A DNA stretch of 64,000 nucleotides from Burkholderia cenocepacia (GCF_900446215.1 NZ_UAQZ01000001.1:1-64000); one strand, 5' to 3'. Counted from the first letter of the stretch, positions 28,934 through 38,319 are shown. Translations and numbers: made by a program. Notes: generated by a model from the letters alone, not told the origin.

Positions 28934-29311
28934 TCAGAGCGGGCCGGCGAGCGCGACCGTCACGCCGTCCCGGATGGATTTGGGGCCGAGCAGCCGGCCA
29001 TGCGGCGCGGCGAGCTGCGCGCACGGCTCGGCCACGCCCGCGATGCCGAAGCGGGCCAGCGCGGCGTCCGACGGGCCGCTCGCGGCCAGTTCCGGACGAC
29101 TCGCGAGTTGCGCCGCGTCGAACGCGACGAGCGGCCAGCCGCGGCGCGCGCACAGCGTGCGCAGCGCACGGGCGCGAGCCTTGTCGACGAGCGTCGCGAC
29201 GAGCGCCGGTTCGGCGGCCGGATAGCGCGCGAGCGCGGCGCGGATCGCGGCATCGAGTTGCGCGGCCGTGACGCCGGCGCGAAAACCGACACCGAGCGCG
29301 ACGCGCATCAT
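28934..29311 (-). CDS. cobE: CobE / CbiG C-terminal domain protein
   Basis: This 125-residue protein matches the stand-alone CobE family, related to the C-terminal domain of CbiG. It begins 'VALGVGFRAGVTAAQLDAAI' and ends with the 'GVAEPCAQLAA...LLGPKSIRDGVTVALA' pattern. Its exact step in corrin synthesis is not fixed by sequence; CbiG opens the delta-lactone in the anaerobic route, while CobE in aerobic organisms is less clear. ATG 29311 overlaps the cobA stop as ATGA. A related domain also occurs inside the CobJ fusion at 49136-50860. Confidence 0.85.
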   Translation of the reverse strand: MMRVALGVGFRAGVTAAQLDAAIRAALARYPAAEPALVATLVDKARARALRTLCARRGWPLVAFDAAQLASRPELAASGPSDAALARFGIAGVAEPCAQLAAPHGRLLGPKSIRDGVTVALAGPL

Positions 29312-30057
29312 GCGTGGCCGCCGAGCGCCGCACGCACCGCCGGATCGTCGGCGAGCGCCGCGACGCGGCCGATCACGACAATCGCCGGCGATCCGATGCC
29401 GGTTTCGCCGACGCGCGCGACGAGCGTATCGAGCGTCGCGTGGACGTGGCGCTGTTCGGGCCGCGTGGCGTTCTCGATCGCCGCGCACGGCGTATCGCCG
29501 GGCAGGCCGCCGTCGCGCAACGCCGCGGCAATCGCGTCGAGCCGGCGGATGCCCATGTAGACCACGATCGTCATGCGTGTGGCCGCGAGCGCGCGCCAGT
29601 CGGGCTCGTCGGCCCCCGCGCCGTGGCCCGTGACGAAGATCACGCCCTGCGCGTCGCCGCGGTGCGTGACCGGGATGCCGAGCGCGGCCGGCGCGGCGAT
29701 GCCCGCGGTGATGCCGTTGACGACTTCCACCGGAAAGCCCGCCGCGCCGAGCGCGATCAGCTCCTCGCCGCCGCGGCCGAACACGAACGGATCGCCGCCC
29801 TTGAGCCGTGCGACGCTGCGGCCCGCGCGCAGGTGCGCGAGCATCGCGGCGACGATCGCTTCCTGCGGCGTCGACGCATGGCCGCCACGCTTGCCGACGT
29901 GCTCGATCAGCGCATCGGCGCGCGCATGGCGCAGCACGTCGGGGTTCACGAGATCGTCGACGAGCAGCACGTCGGCCGCGCTGATCGCGCGCACGGCCCT
30001 GAGCGTCAGCAGATCGGCGTCGCCGGGGCCGGCGCCGACGAGCCAGGCGCGGCTCAT
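29308..30057 (-). CDS. cobA: Uroporphyrinogen-III C-methyltransferase CobA (SUMT)
   Basis: This 249-residue SAM-dependent enzyme methylates uroporphyrinogen III at C2 and C7 to make precorrin-2, the entry to B12 synthesis. Family motifs are 'LVGAGPGDADLLTLRA' at the N-terminus, 'RLKGGDPFVFGRGGEE' about residue 85-100, and 'GITAGIAAPAALGIPVTHR'. ATG 30057 starts at the conserved domain; upstream in-frame codons exist but add low-complexity Arg/Pro sequence. A cobalamin riboswitch lies 186 nt upstream, so B12 likely represses this operon. Confidence 0.92.
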   Translation of the reverse strand: MSRAWLVGAGPGDADLLTLRAVRAISAADVLLVDDLVNPDVLRHARADALIEHVGKRGGHASTPQEAIVAAMLAHLRAGRSVARLKGGDPFVFGRGGEELIALGAAGFPVEVVNGITAGIAAPAALGIPVTHRGDAQGVIFVTGHGAGADEPDWRALAATRMTIVVYMGIRRLDAIAAALRDGGLPGDTPCAAIENATRPEQRHVHATLDTLVARVGETGIGSPAIVVIGRVAALADDPAVRAALGGHA

Positions 30058-30169
30058 CGCGCGCGGCACGGCGCGCACCGTGTCGAAACAGTGGAACAGG
30101 GAAGGCGGGCGGCGCATCGGCGGCCGGCGGACAGGCAGTGCATGGCGGATCGGGCGAAACCCGCGCGAA

Positions 30170-30203
30170 CGCGGGGGAATGCGCACCCGGTCCGTCCCCC
30201 GCG
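30170..30203 (-). repeat. Perfect hairpin between riboswitch and cobA
   Basis: A 9-bp perfect stem (CGCGGGGGA with TCCCCCGCG) encloses 16 nt in the cobA leader. It could be part of the riboswitch expression platform. No U-run follows on the minus strand, so it is not a plain terminator. Confidence 0.45.
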
Positions 30204-30242
30204 GATCGGGCGTTCGGCGAGCAGCGCGCTCGCCCCTTGCGT

Positions 30243-30455
30243 CGGCCGGTATCCGGGCTGGCCGCTTGCCAGACCGCAGCCTTCCCGCCCGGTTGAAGGG
30301 CAGTGGCATCGCGGGCGGCCTGGGCGCACGCGCGAGGAAGCGCGTGGCGCGGGCGGCGTACCGTTGCGGGGACAGCACAGGCCGGGCGGATGTCCGCCTC
30401 CTGTTTCCCGTTTAACTGCATGCACCGAATGCGCATGCGAGCACCGAACGCGGCG
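30243..30455 (-). promoter_or_regulatory. Cobalamin riboswitch upstream of cobA-cobE-cobO-cobB
   Basis: Read on the minus strand, the conserved order of a B12 riboswitch is present: GTTAAACGGGAAACAGG near 30413-30397, the B12 box GTCCCCGCAACGGTA at 30373-30359, and the closing segment AGCCCGGATACCGGCC just before 30243. It is leftward, between the receptor stop (30533) and cobA. Boundaries are approximate. Binding of adenosylcobalamin would shut off the downstream operon by feedback. Confidence 0.92.
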
Positions 30456-30532
30456 CATACGATAGCACAGGCCTGCAACGCGCAAGCCGCCCGGCGGAGC
30501 GGCTGCGCGGGGCGCCGGCGCCGCCCGCGAGG

Positions 30533-32671
30533 TCAGAACTTGTATGCCGCCGTCAGCGTGAACGTGCGTGGCGCGCCGGGCACGATCTGCGCGAGGCCCG
30601 TCGCATTCGCGTAGTAGTCGCGATCGGCCAGGTTGACGGCCGCCAGCGTCACCTCGAGGTCGCGCGTGCGATAGCCGGCCTTGCCGTCCCAGCGAAGGTA
30701 CGCGGGCAGTTCGAGCAGGTTGTCGCGATCGGCGTAACGTGCGCCCTCGTACACGACCCCGAGTTCGGCGAAAAACCCGCGCAGCGGCGCATGGCTGACG
30801 AACAGGCTGCCGTTCGACGCCGACACGCCCGCCGAGCGCTTGCCCGCATACTTCGGCTCGGCGTCGACCACCCGCGCGTGTTGCCAGCCGATGCCGCCGC
30901 GGACGAACCAGTCGCCCGTGAGCCGGCCGGCGACGCCCAGTTCCAGGCCACGATTGCGTTCGAGGCCGGTGAGGTCGAAAAAGCCCGGGCGAACCGGGTC
31001 GGCGATGCGGCGGTTGTACAGGTCGAGCTGAAACAGCGCGAGCGTCGTGCTCAGCGCGCCATCGCGCCAGTCGCTTTTCACGCCGATCTCGTATTGGCGC
31101 GTGTATTGCGGGCCGAGATCGTTGGCGTTGCCGCGCGCGTCGGGCGTGATGCCGATCAGGTCGCCGCCGACCGGCGCGAAGTTCTTGCTGTACGACGCAT
31201 ACAGGCTGTGCGCGCCGACCGGCGACCACACGACGCCGAGCCGCGGGCTCCATGCCGTCGTCGTGCGCCGCGCATGCAGACCGTTCAGCGCGTTGGTCGA
31301 ATCGACGTCGAAACGTTCCGCGCGCAGGCCGCCGAGCAGCTTCCACGCTCGCCCGAGGTCGACGCGATCCTGCGCGAACAGCGCGTAGTCGCTGACACGG
31401 TGACGGTTCATCGCGTACGGGCGCGGCGTCGAGCCGACGAGGGCGAAGCGATCCGGTCCGGTCACCGGAACCGGCGCCGCGTCGGCCTGCCAGAGCGCCG
31501 GCGTGCGCTTCTGCCAGCCGTATTCGATGCCGAACAGCAGGTGATGCAGCGCCGGACCGGTCGCGACCTTGCCGCCCAGTTCGACGCCGGTCTGCACGTT
31601 GAGCTGCGTCATGTCCTGCAGGTAGCGTGCGCGTTGCACGTGCCGGTAGTCGCGCGGCTTCGCGACGTAGCTTTGCGTGACGTAGGTATTGTCGAAGGTG
31701 CTGCGCAAATCCAGCACGCCGAGCGTATGGCGCAATTCCCAGTCGCCGTCGAGCGCATGCGTGAAGACCGAGCGCCAGTTCATGGTCTCGTCGCGGATCG
31801 TGTCGCGGCCCGCCGCGCCGAAGAAGGTTGCGCGTGGCGCGGACGGCAGCGAGAACGCGAGCGGCTTGCCGGCCGCATCGACCGCGGCGACCGGCGCCGG
31901 CATGCCGCGATCGGGCACGCGTCGGTACGTGTCGTATTCGAACTGCAGCAGCCAGCTTCGCCGCGCGTCGTGCCACTTGATCGACGGCGCGACGAACTGA
32001 CGCGTACCGTCGACGTGGTCGCGGAAGCTGCCGGCGTGTTCGCGTCCCGCATTGAGCCGCATGCTCCACGCGCTGGACAGCATCCGGTTGAGATCGACCG
32101 ACGCGCCGAGCCGTCCGTAGCTGCCGGTCGTCGCCGACACATGTCCGAAGTTTTCCGGCAACGGCTGCTTGGTGATCCGGTTGATGACGCCGCCGCCGCT
32201 GCCGCGCCCGTACAGCGCGGCAGCCGGCCCCTTCAGCACCTCGACGCGTTCGATGTTGCCGAGGCTGCGTACGTATTGCGCATCGTCGCGCATGCCGTCG
32301 AGCAGCAAGTCGCCCGCGCTGGAAAAGCCGCGAATGCGGAACGAATCGAAGCGCGTGTCCGACGTATTCGACACACCGGGCACGCCGGCCAGTGCGTCGG
32401 CAAGCGTGCGGCCGCCATAGGACAGCGTTTCCTCGACCGAGACGCTGTCGATGGTTTGCGGTACGTCGCGCGGATCGCTCGCGGTGCGGGTCGCCGTGCT
32501 CACGCTTTCCGCACGCGGATCATTCGGATGACGGCGGCTGCGCACCTCGACCGCGGGCAGTTCGTCGTCGAACTCGGCCGCCGCGGCAGGGCAGGAAGCA
32601 ACGCCGGCAATCGAGCACAGCGACAGGGCCAGCACAGGAAAACGCCGCCCGGATATCTGTCGTTTCGACAT
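30533..32671 (-). CDS. TonB-dependent siderophore-type receptor
   Basis: This 712-residue outer-membrane receptor has a signal peptide (first about 32 residues, ending AAA-E), a plug with 'RDVPQTIDSVSVEETL' and 'IERVEVLKGPAAALYGRGSGGGVINRITKQP', and a barrel ending in Phe. The plug and length resemble siderophore receptors (Fiu/FhuE-like) rather than the shorter BtuB. Yet it sits between two B12-riboswitch operons. A Fur-box-like site lies about 90 bp upstream of the start, arguing for iron control. ATG 32671 has no strong ribosome site; a GTG about 33 nt upstream is an alternative. Substrate is unknown. Confidence 0.85.
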   Translation of the reverse strand: MSKRQISGRRFPVLALSLCSIAGVASCPAAAAEFDDELPAVEVRSRRHPNDPRAESVSTATRTASDPRDVPQTIDSVSVEETLSYGGRTLADALAGVPGVSNTSDTRFDSFRIRGFSSAGDLLLDGMRDDAQYVRSLGNIERVEVLKGPAAALYGRGSGGGVINRITKQPLPENFGHVSATTGSYGRLGASVDLNRMLSSAWSMRLNAGREHAGSFRDHVDGTRQFVAPSIKWHDARRSWLLQFEYDTYRRVPDRGMPAPVAAVDAAGKPLAFSLPSAPRATFFGAAGRDTIRDETMNWRSVFTHALDGDWELRHTLGVLDLRSTFDNTYVTQSYVAKPRDYRHVQRARYLQDMTQLNVQTGVELGGKVATGPALHHLLFGIEYGWQKRTPALWQADAAPVPVTGPDRFALVGSTPRPYAMNRHRVSDYALFAQDRVDLGRAWKLLGGLRAERFDVDSTNALNGLHARRTTTAWSPRLGVVWSPVGAHSLYASYSKNFAPVGGDLIGITPDARGNANDLGPQYTRQYEIGVKSDWRDGALSTTLALFQLDLYNRRIADPVRPGFFDLTGLERNRGLELGVAGRLTGDWFVRGGIGWQHARVVDAEPKYAGKRSAGVSASNGSLFVSHAPLRGFFAELGVVYEGARYADRDNLLELPAYLRWDGKAGYRTRDLEVTLAAVNLADRDYYANATGLAQIVPGAPRTFTLTAAYKF

Positions 32672-32760
32672 GGAAATTTGAGGATGACTGAGTGATTGCC
32701 TCACATGGCCGTTGCGCGGTGGTTCGTGTTGTTCTCGGGTGAAGTTTATCTCGTGTAGTT

Positions 32761-32779
32761 GAAAACGACAATCATTCGC
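32761..32779 (-). promoter_or_regulatory. Fur-box-like site upstream of the TonB receptor
   Basis: GAAAACGACAATCATTCGC matches 14 of 19 positions of the classical Fur box consensus GATAATGATAATCATTATC, including an unbroken AATCATT core. It lies 90-108 bp before the receptor ATG on the minus strand and 22 bp from the rightward -35 at 32801. It most plausibly represses the receptor when iron is plentiful; an effect on the divergent cob promoter is possible. Confidence 0.65.
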
Positions 32780-32800
32780 GTTCGTCGCCGGTCGCTCGCC

Positions 32801-32829
32801 TTGACGCTCCCCGCACCGCCGCCTACACT
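32801..32829 (+). promoter_or_regulatory. Sigma-70 promoter for the cobW-cobN operon
   Basis: TTGACG at 32801-32806 and TACACT at 32824-32829 are separated by exactly 17 bp. The predicted start is about 32836, right at the beginning of the cobalamin riboswitch, which strongly supports the call. Confidence 0.75.
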
Positions 32830-32837
32830 CGCACGCG

Positions 32838-33072
32838 TTTTGGTGCTCGCGCGCGCCGCTCCGGCGTGCGCAGTTAAACGGGAAACAGGGAGCCTGCCTG
32901 CGCCGCAGTCGAGCCAACCTGTGCTGCCCCCGCAACGGTAAGCGAACGCGTCGCGCGCAAGCGCCACGCAGCGCCGCTTCGCCGCATGCCGCGCGCATGC
33001 GGACGACCGCCACTGGATGCCGCGCGTATCCGGGAAGGCGAAGCGGCGTGTTCGTCAGCCCGGATACCGGCC
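32838..33072 (+). promoter_or_regulatory. Cobalamin riboswitch upstream of cobW-cobN
   Basis: The conserved series is present in order on the plus strand: GTTAAACGGGAAACAGG (about 32872-32888), the B12 box CTGCCCCCGCAACGGTA (32924-32940), and the closing AGCCCGGATACCGGCC (33057-33072). Boundaries are approximate. The aptamer ends 342 nt before cobW, with a small ORF in between. Confidence 0.93.
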
Positions 33073-33088
33073 TAAACGTTGGGGTTCA

Positions 33089-33108
33089 GCGCCGCGGGGA
33101 GGCGGCGC
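33089..33108 (+). repeat. Hairpin after the cobW riboswitch
   Basis: GCGCCGC and GCGGCGC form a perfect 7-bp stem around GGGGAG, 17 nt after the aptamer. No U-run follows. The rest of 33109-33277 shows nothing recognisable. Confidence 0.4.
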
Positions 33109-33277
33109 ATCGTCCACGGCCGCCGCAGGCCCGACGCCCGGTGTTTCCCGCTGTTTGCCCCGATCCGCCCGCCGCGCGAACGCGCCCGGGCCGGCACGGC
33201 GAACGGCAGGCGACACGGGCTACGCACGCGGCAGCCGTGTTGGCATTCACGATGTCGACCGTTCGCAAGGAAGCACC

Positions 33278-33418
33278 ATGTCCGATTCGTTGTCCCGCGC
33301 GCGGCTGTCCGCGCGGATCACGCGGCGAGCTTCCCGCGCACCGCCCGCTGAATTGCCGCGTCGCCGCCGACGCGACGATCCCGTCCTGATTCCCTCTTCG
33401 ACACCGGACCTACCATGA
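33278..33418 (+). CDS. Possible 46-residue leader ORF coupled to cobW
   Basis: This short ORF starts with ATG 33278 behind a purine-rich AAGGAAG (33267-33273), and its TGA overlaps the cobW ATG as ATGA. The peptide is Arg/Pro-rich and matches no family I recognise. It lies between the riboswitch and cobW, whose own start lacks a good ribosome site. That arrangement suggests translational coupling, but the composition is also what chance gives in GC-rich DNA. Treat as a candidate only. Confidence 0.35.
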   Translation: MSDSLSRARLSARITRRASRAPPAELPRRRRRDDPVLIPSSTPDLP

Positions 33419-34503
33419 CCCTACGCAAGCTGCCCGTCACGATCGTCACGGGCTTTCTCGGCAGCGGCAAGACGACGCTGATGCGCCACATCCTGCAGCA
33501 CGCCGAAGGCCGCCGCATCGCGGTGATCGTCAACGAATTCGGCGAGCTCGGCATCGACGGCGAAATCCTCAAGGGCTGCGGGATCGGCTGCGACGACGCC
33601 GACGGCGCGCAGGGCGAGGCAACGGGCCAGCTGTACGAACTCGCGAACGGCTGCCTGTGCTGCACCGTGCAGGAAGAGTTCTATCCGGTGATGGAAGCGC
33701 TCGTCGAGCGCCGCGCGGACATCGATCACGTGCTGATCGAGACGTCGGGCCTCGCGCTGCCGAAGCCGCTCGTGCAGGCGTTCAACTGGCCGACGATCCG
33801 CAACAGCTTCACGGTCGACGCGGTCGTGACCGTCGTCGACGGGCCGGCCGCCGCGAGCGGCCAGTTCGCGGAAAACCCGCAGGCCGTCGACGCACAGCGC
33901 CGCGCCGATCCGAACCTCGACCACGAATCGCCGCTGCACGAACTGTTCGCCGATCAACTGTCGTCCGCCGATCTCGTGATCGTGAACAAGGCCGACCTCG
34001 TCGGCGACGGCGAGTTCGCGCAGATCGAAGCCGCGATCCGCGACGAAATCCCGCCGCAGGTCAAGATCGTGCGCGCGACGCGCGGCGAGCTCGACCTCGC
34101 GCTGCTGCTCGGCCTCGAATCGGCGTCGGAGGAAACGATCCACCTGCGTCACGACCATCACGGCTCGGCCGACGACGGCGATCACGATCACCATCACGAC
34201 GATTTCGATTCGGTGGTGGTATCGGGCGACGCCGGCACGCGCGAAGCGACCATCGCCGCGCTGCAACGTGTCGTCGAAGCGCACACGATTTACCGCGCGA
34301 AGGGCTTCGCCGCGCTGCCCGGCGCGCCGATGCGGCTCGTGATCCAGGGCGTCGGCCGCCGCTTCGACAGCTATTTCGACCGCCGCTGGCAGGACGGCGA
34401 AACCCGCGCGAGCCGCTTCGTGCTGATCGGCGAGGATCTCGACGCGGCCGCGCTGCAACGCGCGTTCGACGCCGCGTGCGCGGCCGAGCCGCAACAGGCG
34501 TAA
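33415..34503 (+). CDS. cobW: CobW-type GTPase, predicted cobalt chaperone
   Basis: This 362-residue GTPase is of the COG0523 family. Visible motifs are Walker A 'GFLGSGKTT' (about 13-21), the metal-binding CxCC in 'NGCLCCTVQEE' (about 78-88), 'ETSGLALP' and the GTP-selective NKAD ('VIVNKADLV'). A His/Asp-rich loop near 245-265 ('DHDHHHDDFD') should bind metal. In B12 operons such proteins are thought to deliver cobalt to the CobN chelatase, and cobN follows after 6 nt. Start overlaps a small upstream ORF. Confidence 0.93.
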   Translation: MTLRKLPVTIVTGFLGSGKTTLMRHILQHAEGRRIAVIVNEFGELGIDGEILKGCGIGCDDADGAQGEATGQLYELANGCLCCTVQEEFYPVMEALVERRADIDHVLIETSGLALPKPLVQAFNWPTIRNSFTVDAVVTVVDGPAAASGQFAENPQAVDAQRRADPNLDHESPLHELFADQLSSADLVIVNKADLVGDGEFAQIEAAIRDEIPPQVKIVRATRGELDLALLLGLESASEETIHLRHDHHGSADDGDHDHHHDDFDSVVVSGDAGTREATIAALQRVVEAHTIYRAKGFAALPGAPMRLVIQGVGRRFDSYFDRRWQDGETRASRFVLIGEDLDAAALQRAFDAACAAEPQQA

Positions 34504-34509
34504 CGCACG

Positions 34510-37500
34510 ATGCATCTGCTGCGTACCACGCCGGGCGGCTTCGTCGACGATACGCAGGGCGTCGTCCGGATCGACCAGCAGCCGGCCGACATCGTGATCC
34601 TGAGTTCGGCCGACACGACGCTGTCGCTGCTCGCGAGCGTCGTGCCGCACTTGCCCGAAGGGTTCCCGAGCGTGCGGCTCGCGAACGTCACGTTCCTGCG
34701 CCAGCCGGCGTCGGTCGATTTCTACGTCGACGACGTGCTGCGGCACGCGAAGACGGTCGTGATCGATCATCTCGGCGGCGAAGCGTACTGGCCGTACGGG
34801 ATCGAGCAGGCCGTGTCGCTCGCGTCGAAGCGCGGGCAGCAGCTTGCGATGTTCTCGGGCGACCTGCAGGAGGACCCGAACCTCGTCGCGAAGAGCACGG
34901 TCAGGCCCGAGCTGTGCCGGCTGTGGTGGCGCTATCTGCGCGAAGGCGGCGTGCACAACGCCGACGCGCTGTTGCGCAGCATCGCGTTTCACACGTTCGG
35001 CTTCGGCGACGAACCCGAACCGCCGCGGCCGCTGCCCGCCGCCGCGCTGTATCACCCGGCGCGCGACCGCGCGAGCGTCGACGACTGGCGACCGCGCTGG
35101 ACGCCCGGCGCACCGGTCGTCGCGATCCTGTTCTATCGCGCGCACTGGCAGGCCGCCAACACGGCGGTGTTCGACGCGCTGGCCGACGCACTGATCGACC
35201 ACGGGCTGAATCCGCTGCCGATCGCGGTGACGTCGCTGAAGGACGCGGTGAGCCGCGAGGTCATCACGCAGCTCTGCGACACGCACGGCGTCGCGCTCGT
35301 GCTGAATACCACCGCGTTCGCGGCCGGCGCGATCGACAGCCCCGAGCACGACGTGCTCGCGGGCGACGCGCCGGTGCTGCAGGTGATCCTGTCCGGCGGC
35401 AATCGCGACGCGTGGGTGGCCGACAACCAGGGCCTGCACGCACGCGACATCGCGATGCACATCGCGCTGCCCGAAGTCGACGGGCGCATCGTCACGCGCG
35501 CGGTGAGCTTCAAGGGGCTCGCGTATCGCTGCCCGCACACCGAAGTCGACGTCGTGCGCTACCAGCCGGATGCGGAACGGATCGCGTTCGTCGCGGCGCT
35601 CGCGCGCGGCTGGTGCCGCCTGCGCACGCTCGATAACGCCGACAAGCGCATCGCGCTGATCCTCGCGAACTATCCGCAAAGCGAAGGGCGGATCGGCAAC
35701 GGCGTCGGGCTCGACACGCCGGCCTCCGCGCTGCGCGTGCTCGCGGCGCTGCGCGACGCGGGCTACACGGTGGCCGACCTGCCGCCCGACGGCGACGCGC
35801 TGATCGCGCAACTCACCGAAGGCGTGACCAACGATCCCGCCGTGCGCACGCTGCGTCCCGCGTTTCAGAGTTACGCGCTGGCCGACTACGTCGCGCGTTT
35901 CGCGCGGCTGCCGGCCACCGTGCGGGATGCGCTAAACGCACGCTGGGGGCCGCCTGAAGCCGATCCGACGCTGAGGCAGCAGCGCTTCACGATCGCCGGC
36001 TGGCGCGCGGGCAACGTGTTCGTCGGCATCCAGCCGTCGCGCTCGCGCGGCGAGAACGACTACGCGAGCTACCACGATGCGGATCTCGTGCCGCCGCATG
36101 CGTATCTCGCGTTCTATTTCTGGCTGCGCGATGCGTATCGCGTCGACGCGGTCATCCATCTCGGCAAGCACGGCAATCTCGAATGGCTGCCGGGCAAGAG
36201 CGTCGCGCTGTCCGACGCGTGCTGGCCCGACCTGACGCTCGGGCCGCTGCCGCACCTGTATCCGTTCATCGTCAACGATCCGGGCGAGGGCAGCCAGGCG
36301 AAGCGCCGTGCGCAGGCCGTGATCGTCGATCACCTGATGCCGCCGCTCACGCGCGCGGAAAACTACGGCCCGCTGCAGGATCTCGAACGGCAGGTCGACG
36401 AATACTACGAAGCGCTGATGGTCGATGCGCGGCGCGCGAAGCTGTTGCGCAAGACGATCCTCGCGACGATCGCCGAGCATCGCCTGCACGACGAACTGAG
36501 CGTGTCGCCGCCGCGCGATGCGGGCGACGAGGATGCGCTGCTCACGCGGGTCGACGCGTGGCTGTGCGAGTTGAAGGAAGCGCAGATTCGCGACGGGCTG
36601 CACGTGTTCGGCGCGTCGCCGGTCGCGCGCCAGCGGCGCGACACGCTGCTCGCGCTCGCACGCTTTCCGGTCGGCGACGGCAAGGGCGAACGCGCCGGGC
36701 TGATCGGCGCACTCGCGCGCGATCTCGCGCTCGGCGACGCTTTCGATCCGCTCGCGGCCGACTGGGCCGCGCCGTGGACCGGGCCGCGGCCGGCCGTCCT
36801 GCAAACGCTCGACGCGTCGCCGTGGCGGCATGCGGGCGATACGCGCGAGCGGCTCGAACGGCTTGCGCAGCATTGGCTCGACGCCGTGTGCGGAGCCGCG
36901 TCCGACGAACCCGGTATCGACATGCCGCCGCCCGGCGCATGGCCGCATACGCTCGCGGTGCTCGAACGCGTGCGCACGATGCTGCTGCCCGCCCTCGACG
37001 CGTGCGGCGGCGAGGAAACGCGTCAGCTGCTGCGCGGGCTCGACGGCCGCTTCGTGCCGCCGGGGCCGAGCGGTTCGCCGTCGCGTGGCCGTCCCGACGT
37101 GCTGCCCACTGGCCGCAACTTCTACTCGGTCGATACGCGCGCGGTGCCGACGCAGGCCGCGTGGTCGCTCGGCCTGAAATCCGCGCAGCAACTGATCGAG
37201 CGCCATCTGCAGGATCACGGCGACTATCCGCGCGCGATCGGGCTGTCGGTGTGGGGGACGGCGACGATGCGCACCGGCGGCGACGACATCGCGCAGGCGT
37301 TCGCTCTGATCGGCGTGCGGCCGAAATGGGCGCACGGCAGCCATCGCGTGACCGACTTCGAGATCCTGCCGATCGAGATCTTCGACCGGCCGCGCATCGA
37401 CGTGACGCTGCGCGTGTCGGGGTTCTTCCGCGACGCGTTCCCGAACCTGATGCACCTGTTCGACGCGGCCGTGCAGGCCGTCGCCGCGCTCGACGAGCCC

Positions 37501-38319
37501 GAAGCGTTGAACCCGATTCGCGCACGCATCGAGCGCGAACGGGGGAAGTGGATCGCGCAGGGCGTGGCGCCCGACGAAGCGCGCCGGCGCGCCGGATGGC
37601 GCGTGTTCGGCGCGCGGCCGGGCAGCTACGGCGCGGGCCTGCAGGATCTGATCGACCAGCGCCGCTGGCAGACCGACGCCGATCTCGCGGACGCCTACCG
37701 TCAATGGGGCGGCCATGCGTACGCGCAAAACAGCGCGGGCGACGCCGCGGCCGACGTGTTCGGCGAGCGGCTGGCGACGATCGACGTCGTCGTGCAGAAC
37801 CAGGACAGCCGCGAGCACGACATCCTCGATTCGAACGACTACTACCAGTTCCAGGGCGGGATGACGGCGGCCGTGCGGCACCTGTCCGGGCAGCAGCCGA
37901 GCATCTACCACGGCGACCATGCGAACCCGGTCGCGCCGAAGATGCGCACGCTGCGCGAGGAGATCGCCCGCGTGATCCGCTCGCGCGTCGTCAACCCGAA
38001 ATGGCTCGACGGCGTGAAGCGTCACGGCTACAAGGGCGCGGCCGAACTCGCGGCGACCGTCGACTACCTGTACGGCTATGACGCGACCGCGCGCGTGCTG
38101 TCCGATCACCAGTACGCGCTCGTCGCCGACGCGTACCTGTTCGACGATGCCACCCGCGCGTTCCTCGAACGGCACAACCCGAAGGCGCTGCACGGCATCT
38201 GCGAACGCTTCGTCGAAGCGATGCAGCGCGGGCTGTGGCAGCAGCCGGGCCCCTATCGCGAGCGGATCGAAGCGGTCTGGCTCGCCAGCGAACAACGCCA
38301 GGAAGGAGGACGGCGATGA
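34510..38319 (+). CDS. cobN: Aerobic cobaltochelatase large subunit CobN
   Basis: This 1269-residue cytoplasmic protein is the corrinoid- and cobalt-binding subunit of the ATP-dependent chelatase that inserts cobalt into hydrogenobyrinic acid a,c-diamide. Length is normal for CobN. Recognisable conserved blocks include 'IHLGKHGNLEWLPGKSVALS' (about 540-560), 'LPTGRNFYSVD' (about 865) and the late 'GDHANPVAPKMRTLREEI' segment. It is related to the ChlH subunit of magnesium chelatase. It lies between cobW and a ChlI-type ATPase, with an ATGA overlap at its end. Confidence 0.95.
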   Translation: MHLLRTTPGGFVDDTQGVVRIDQQPADIVILSSADTTLSLLASVVPHLPEGFPSVRLANVTFLRQPASVDFYVDDVLRHAKTVVIDHLGGEAYWPYGIEQAVSLASKRGQQLAMFSGDLQEDPNLVAKSTVRPELCRLWWRYLREGGVHNADALLRSIAFHTFGFGDEPEPPRPLPAAALYHPARDRASVDDWRPRWTPGAPVVAILFYRAHWQAANTAVFDALADALIDHGLNPLPIAVTSLKDAVSREVITQLCDTHGVALVLNTTAFAAGAIDSPEHDVLAGDAPVLQVILSGGNRDAWVADNQGLHARDIAMHIALPEVDGRIVTRAVSFKGLAYRCPHTEVDVVRYQPDAERIAFVAALARGWCRLRTLDNADKRIALILANYPQSEGRIGNGVGLDTPASALRVLAALRDAGYTVADLPPDGDALIAQLTEGVTNDPAVRTLRPAFQSYALADYVARFARLPATVRDALNARWGPPEADPTLRQQRFTIAGWRAGNVFVGIQPSRSRGENDYASYHDADLVPPHAYLAFYFWLRDAYRVDAVIHLGKHGNLEWLPGKSVALSDACWPDLTLGPLPHLYPFIVNDPGEGSQAKRRAQAVIVDHLMPPLTRAENYGPLQDLERQVDEYYEALMVDARRAKLLRKTILATIAEHRLHDELSVSPPRDAGDEDALLTRVDAWLCELKEAQIRDGLHVFGASPVARQRRDTLLALARFPVGDGKGERAGLIGALARDLALGDAFDPLAADWAAPWTGPRPAVLQTLDASPWRHAGDTRERLERLAQHWLDAVCGAASDEPGIDMPPPGAWPHTLAVLERVRTMLLPALDACGGEETRQLLRGLDGRFVPPGPSGSPSRGRPDVLPTGRNFYSVDTRAVPTQAAWSLGLKSAQQLIERHLQDHGDYPRAIGLSVWGTATMRTGGDDIAQAFALIGVRPKWAHGSHRVTDFEILPIEIFDRPRIDVTLRVSGFFRDAFPNLMHLFDAAVQAVAALDEPEALNPIRARIERERGKWIAQGVAPDEARRRAGWRVFGARPGSYGAGLQDLIDQRRWQTDADLADAYRQWGGHAYAQNSAGDAAADVFGERLATIDVVVQNQDSREHDILDSNDYYQFQGGMTAAVRHLSGQQPSIYHGDHANPVAPKMRTLREEIARVIRSRVVNPKWLDGVKRHGYKGAAELAATVDYLYGYDATARVLSDHQYALVADAYLFDDATRAFLERHNPKALHGICERFVEAMQRGLWQQPGPYRERIEAVWLASEQRQEGGRR

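Noticed and set aside
30791..32695. A 634-residue plus-strand frame opposite the TonB receptor
   Set aside because: Antisense frame; the receptor on the minus strand has plug, barrel and signal peptide features.
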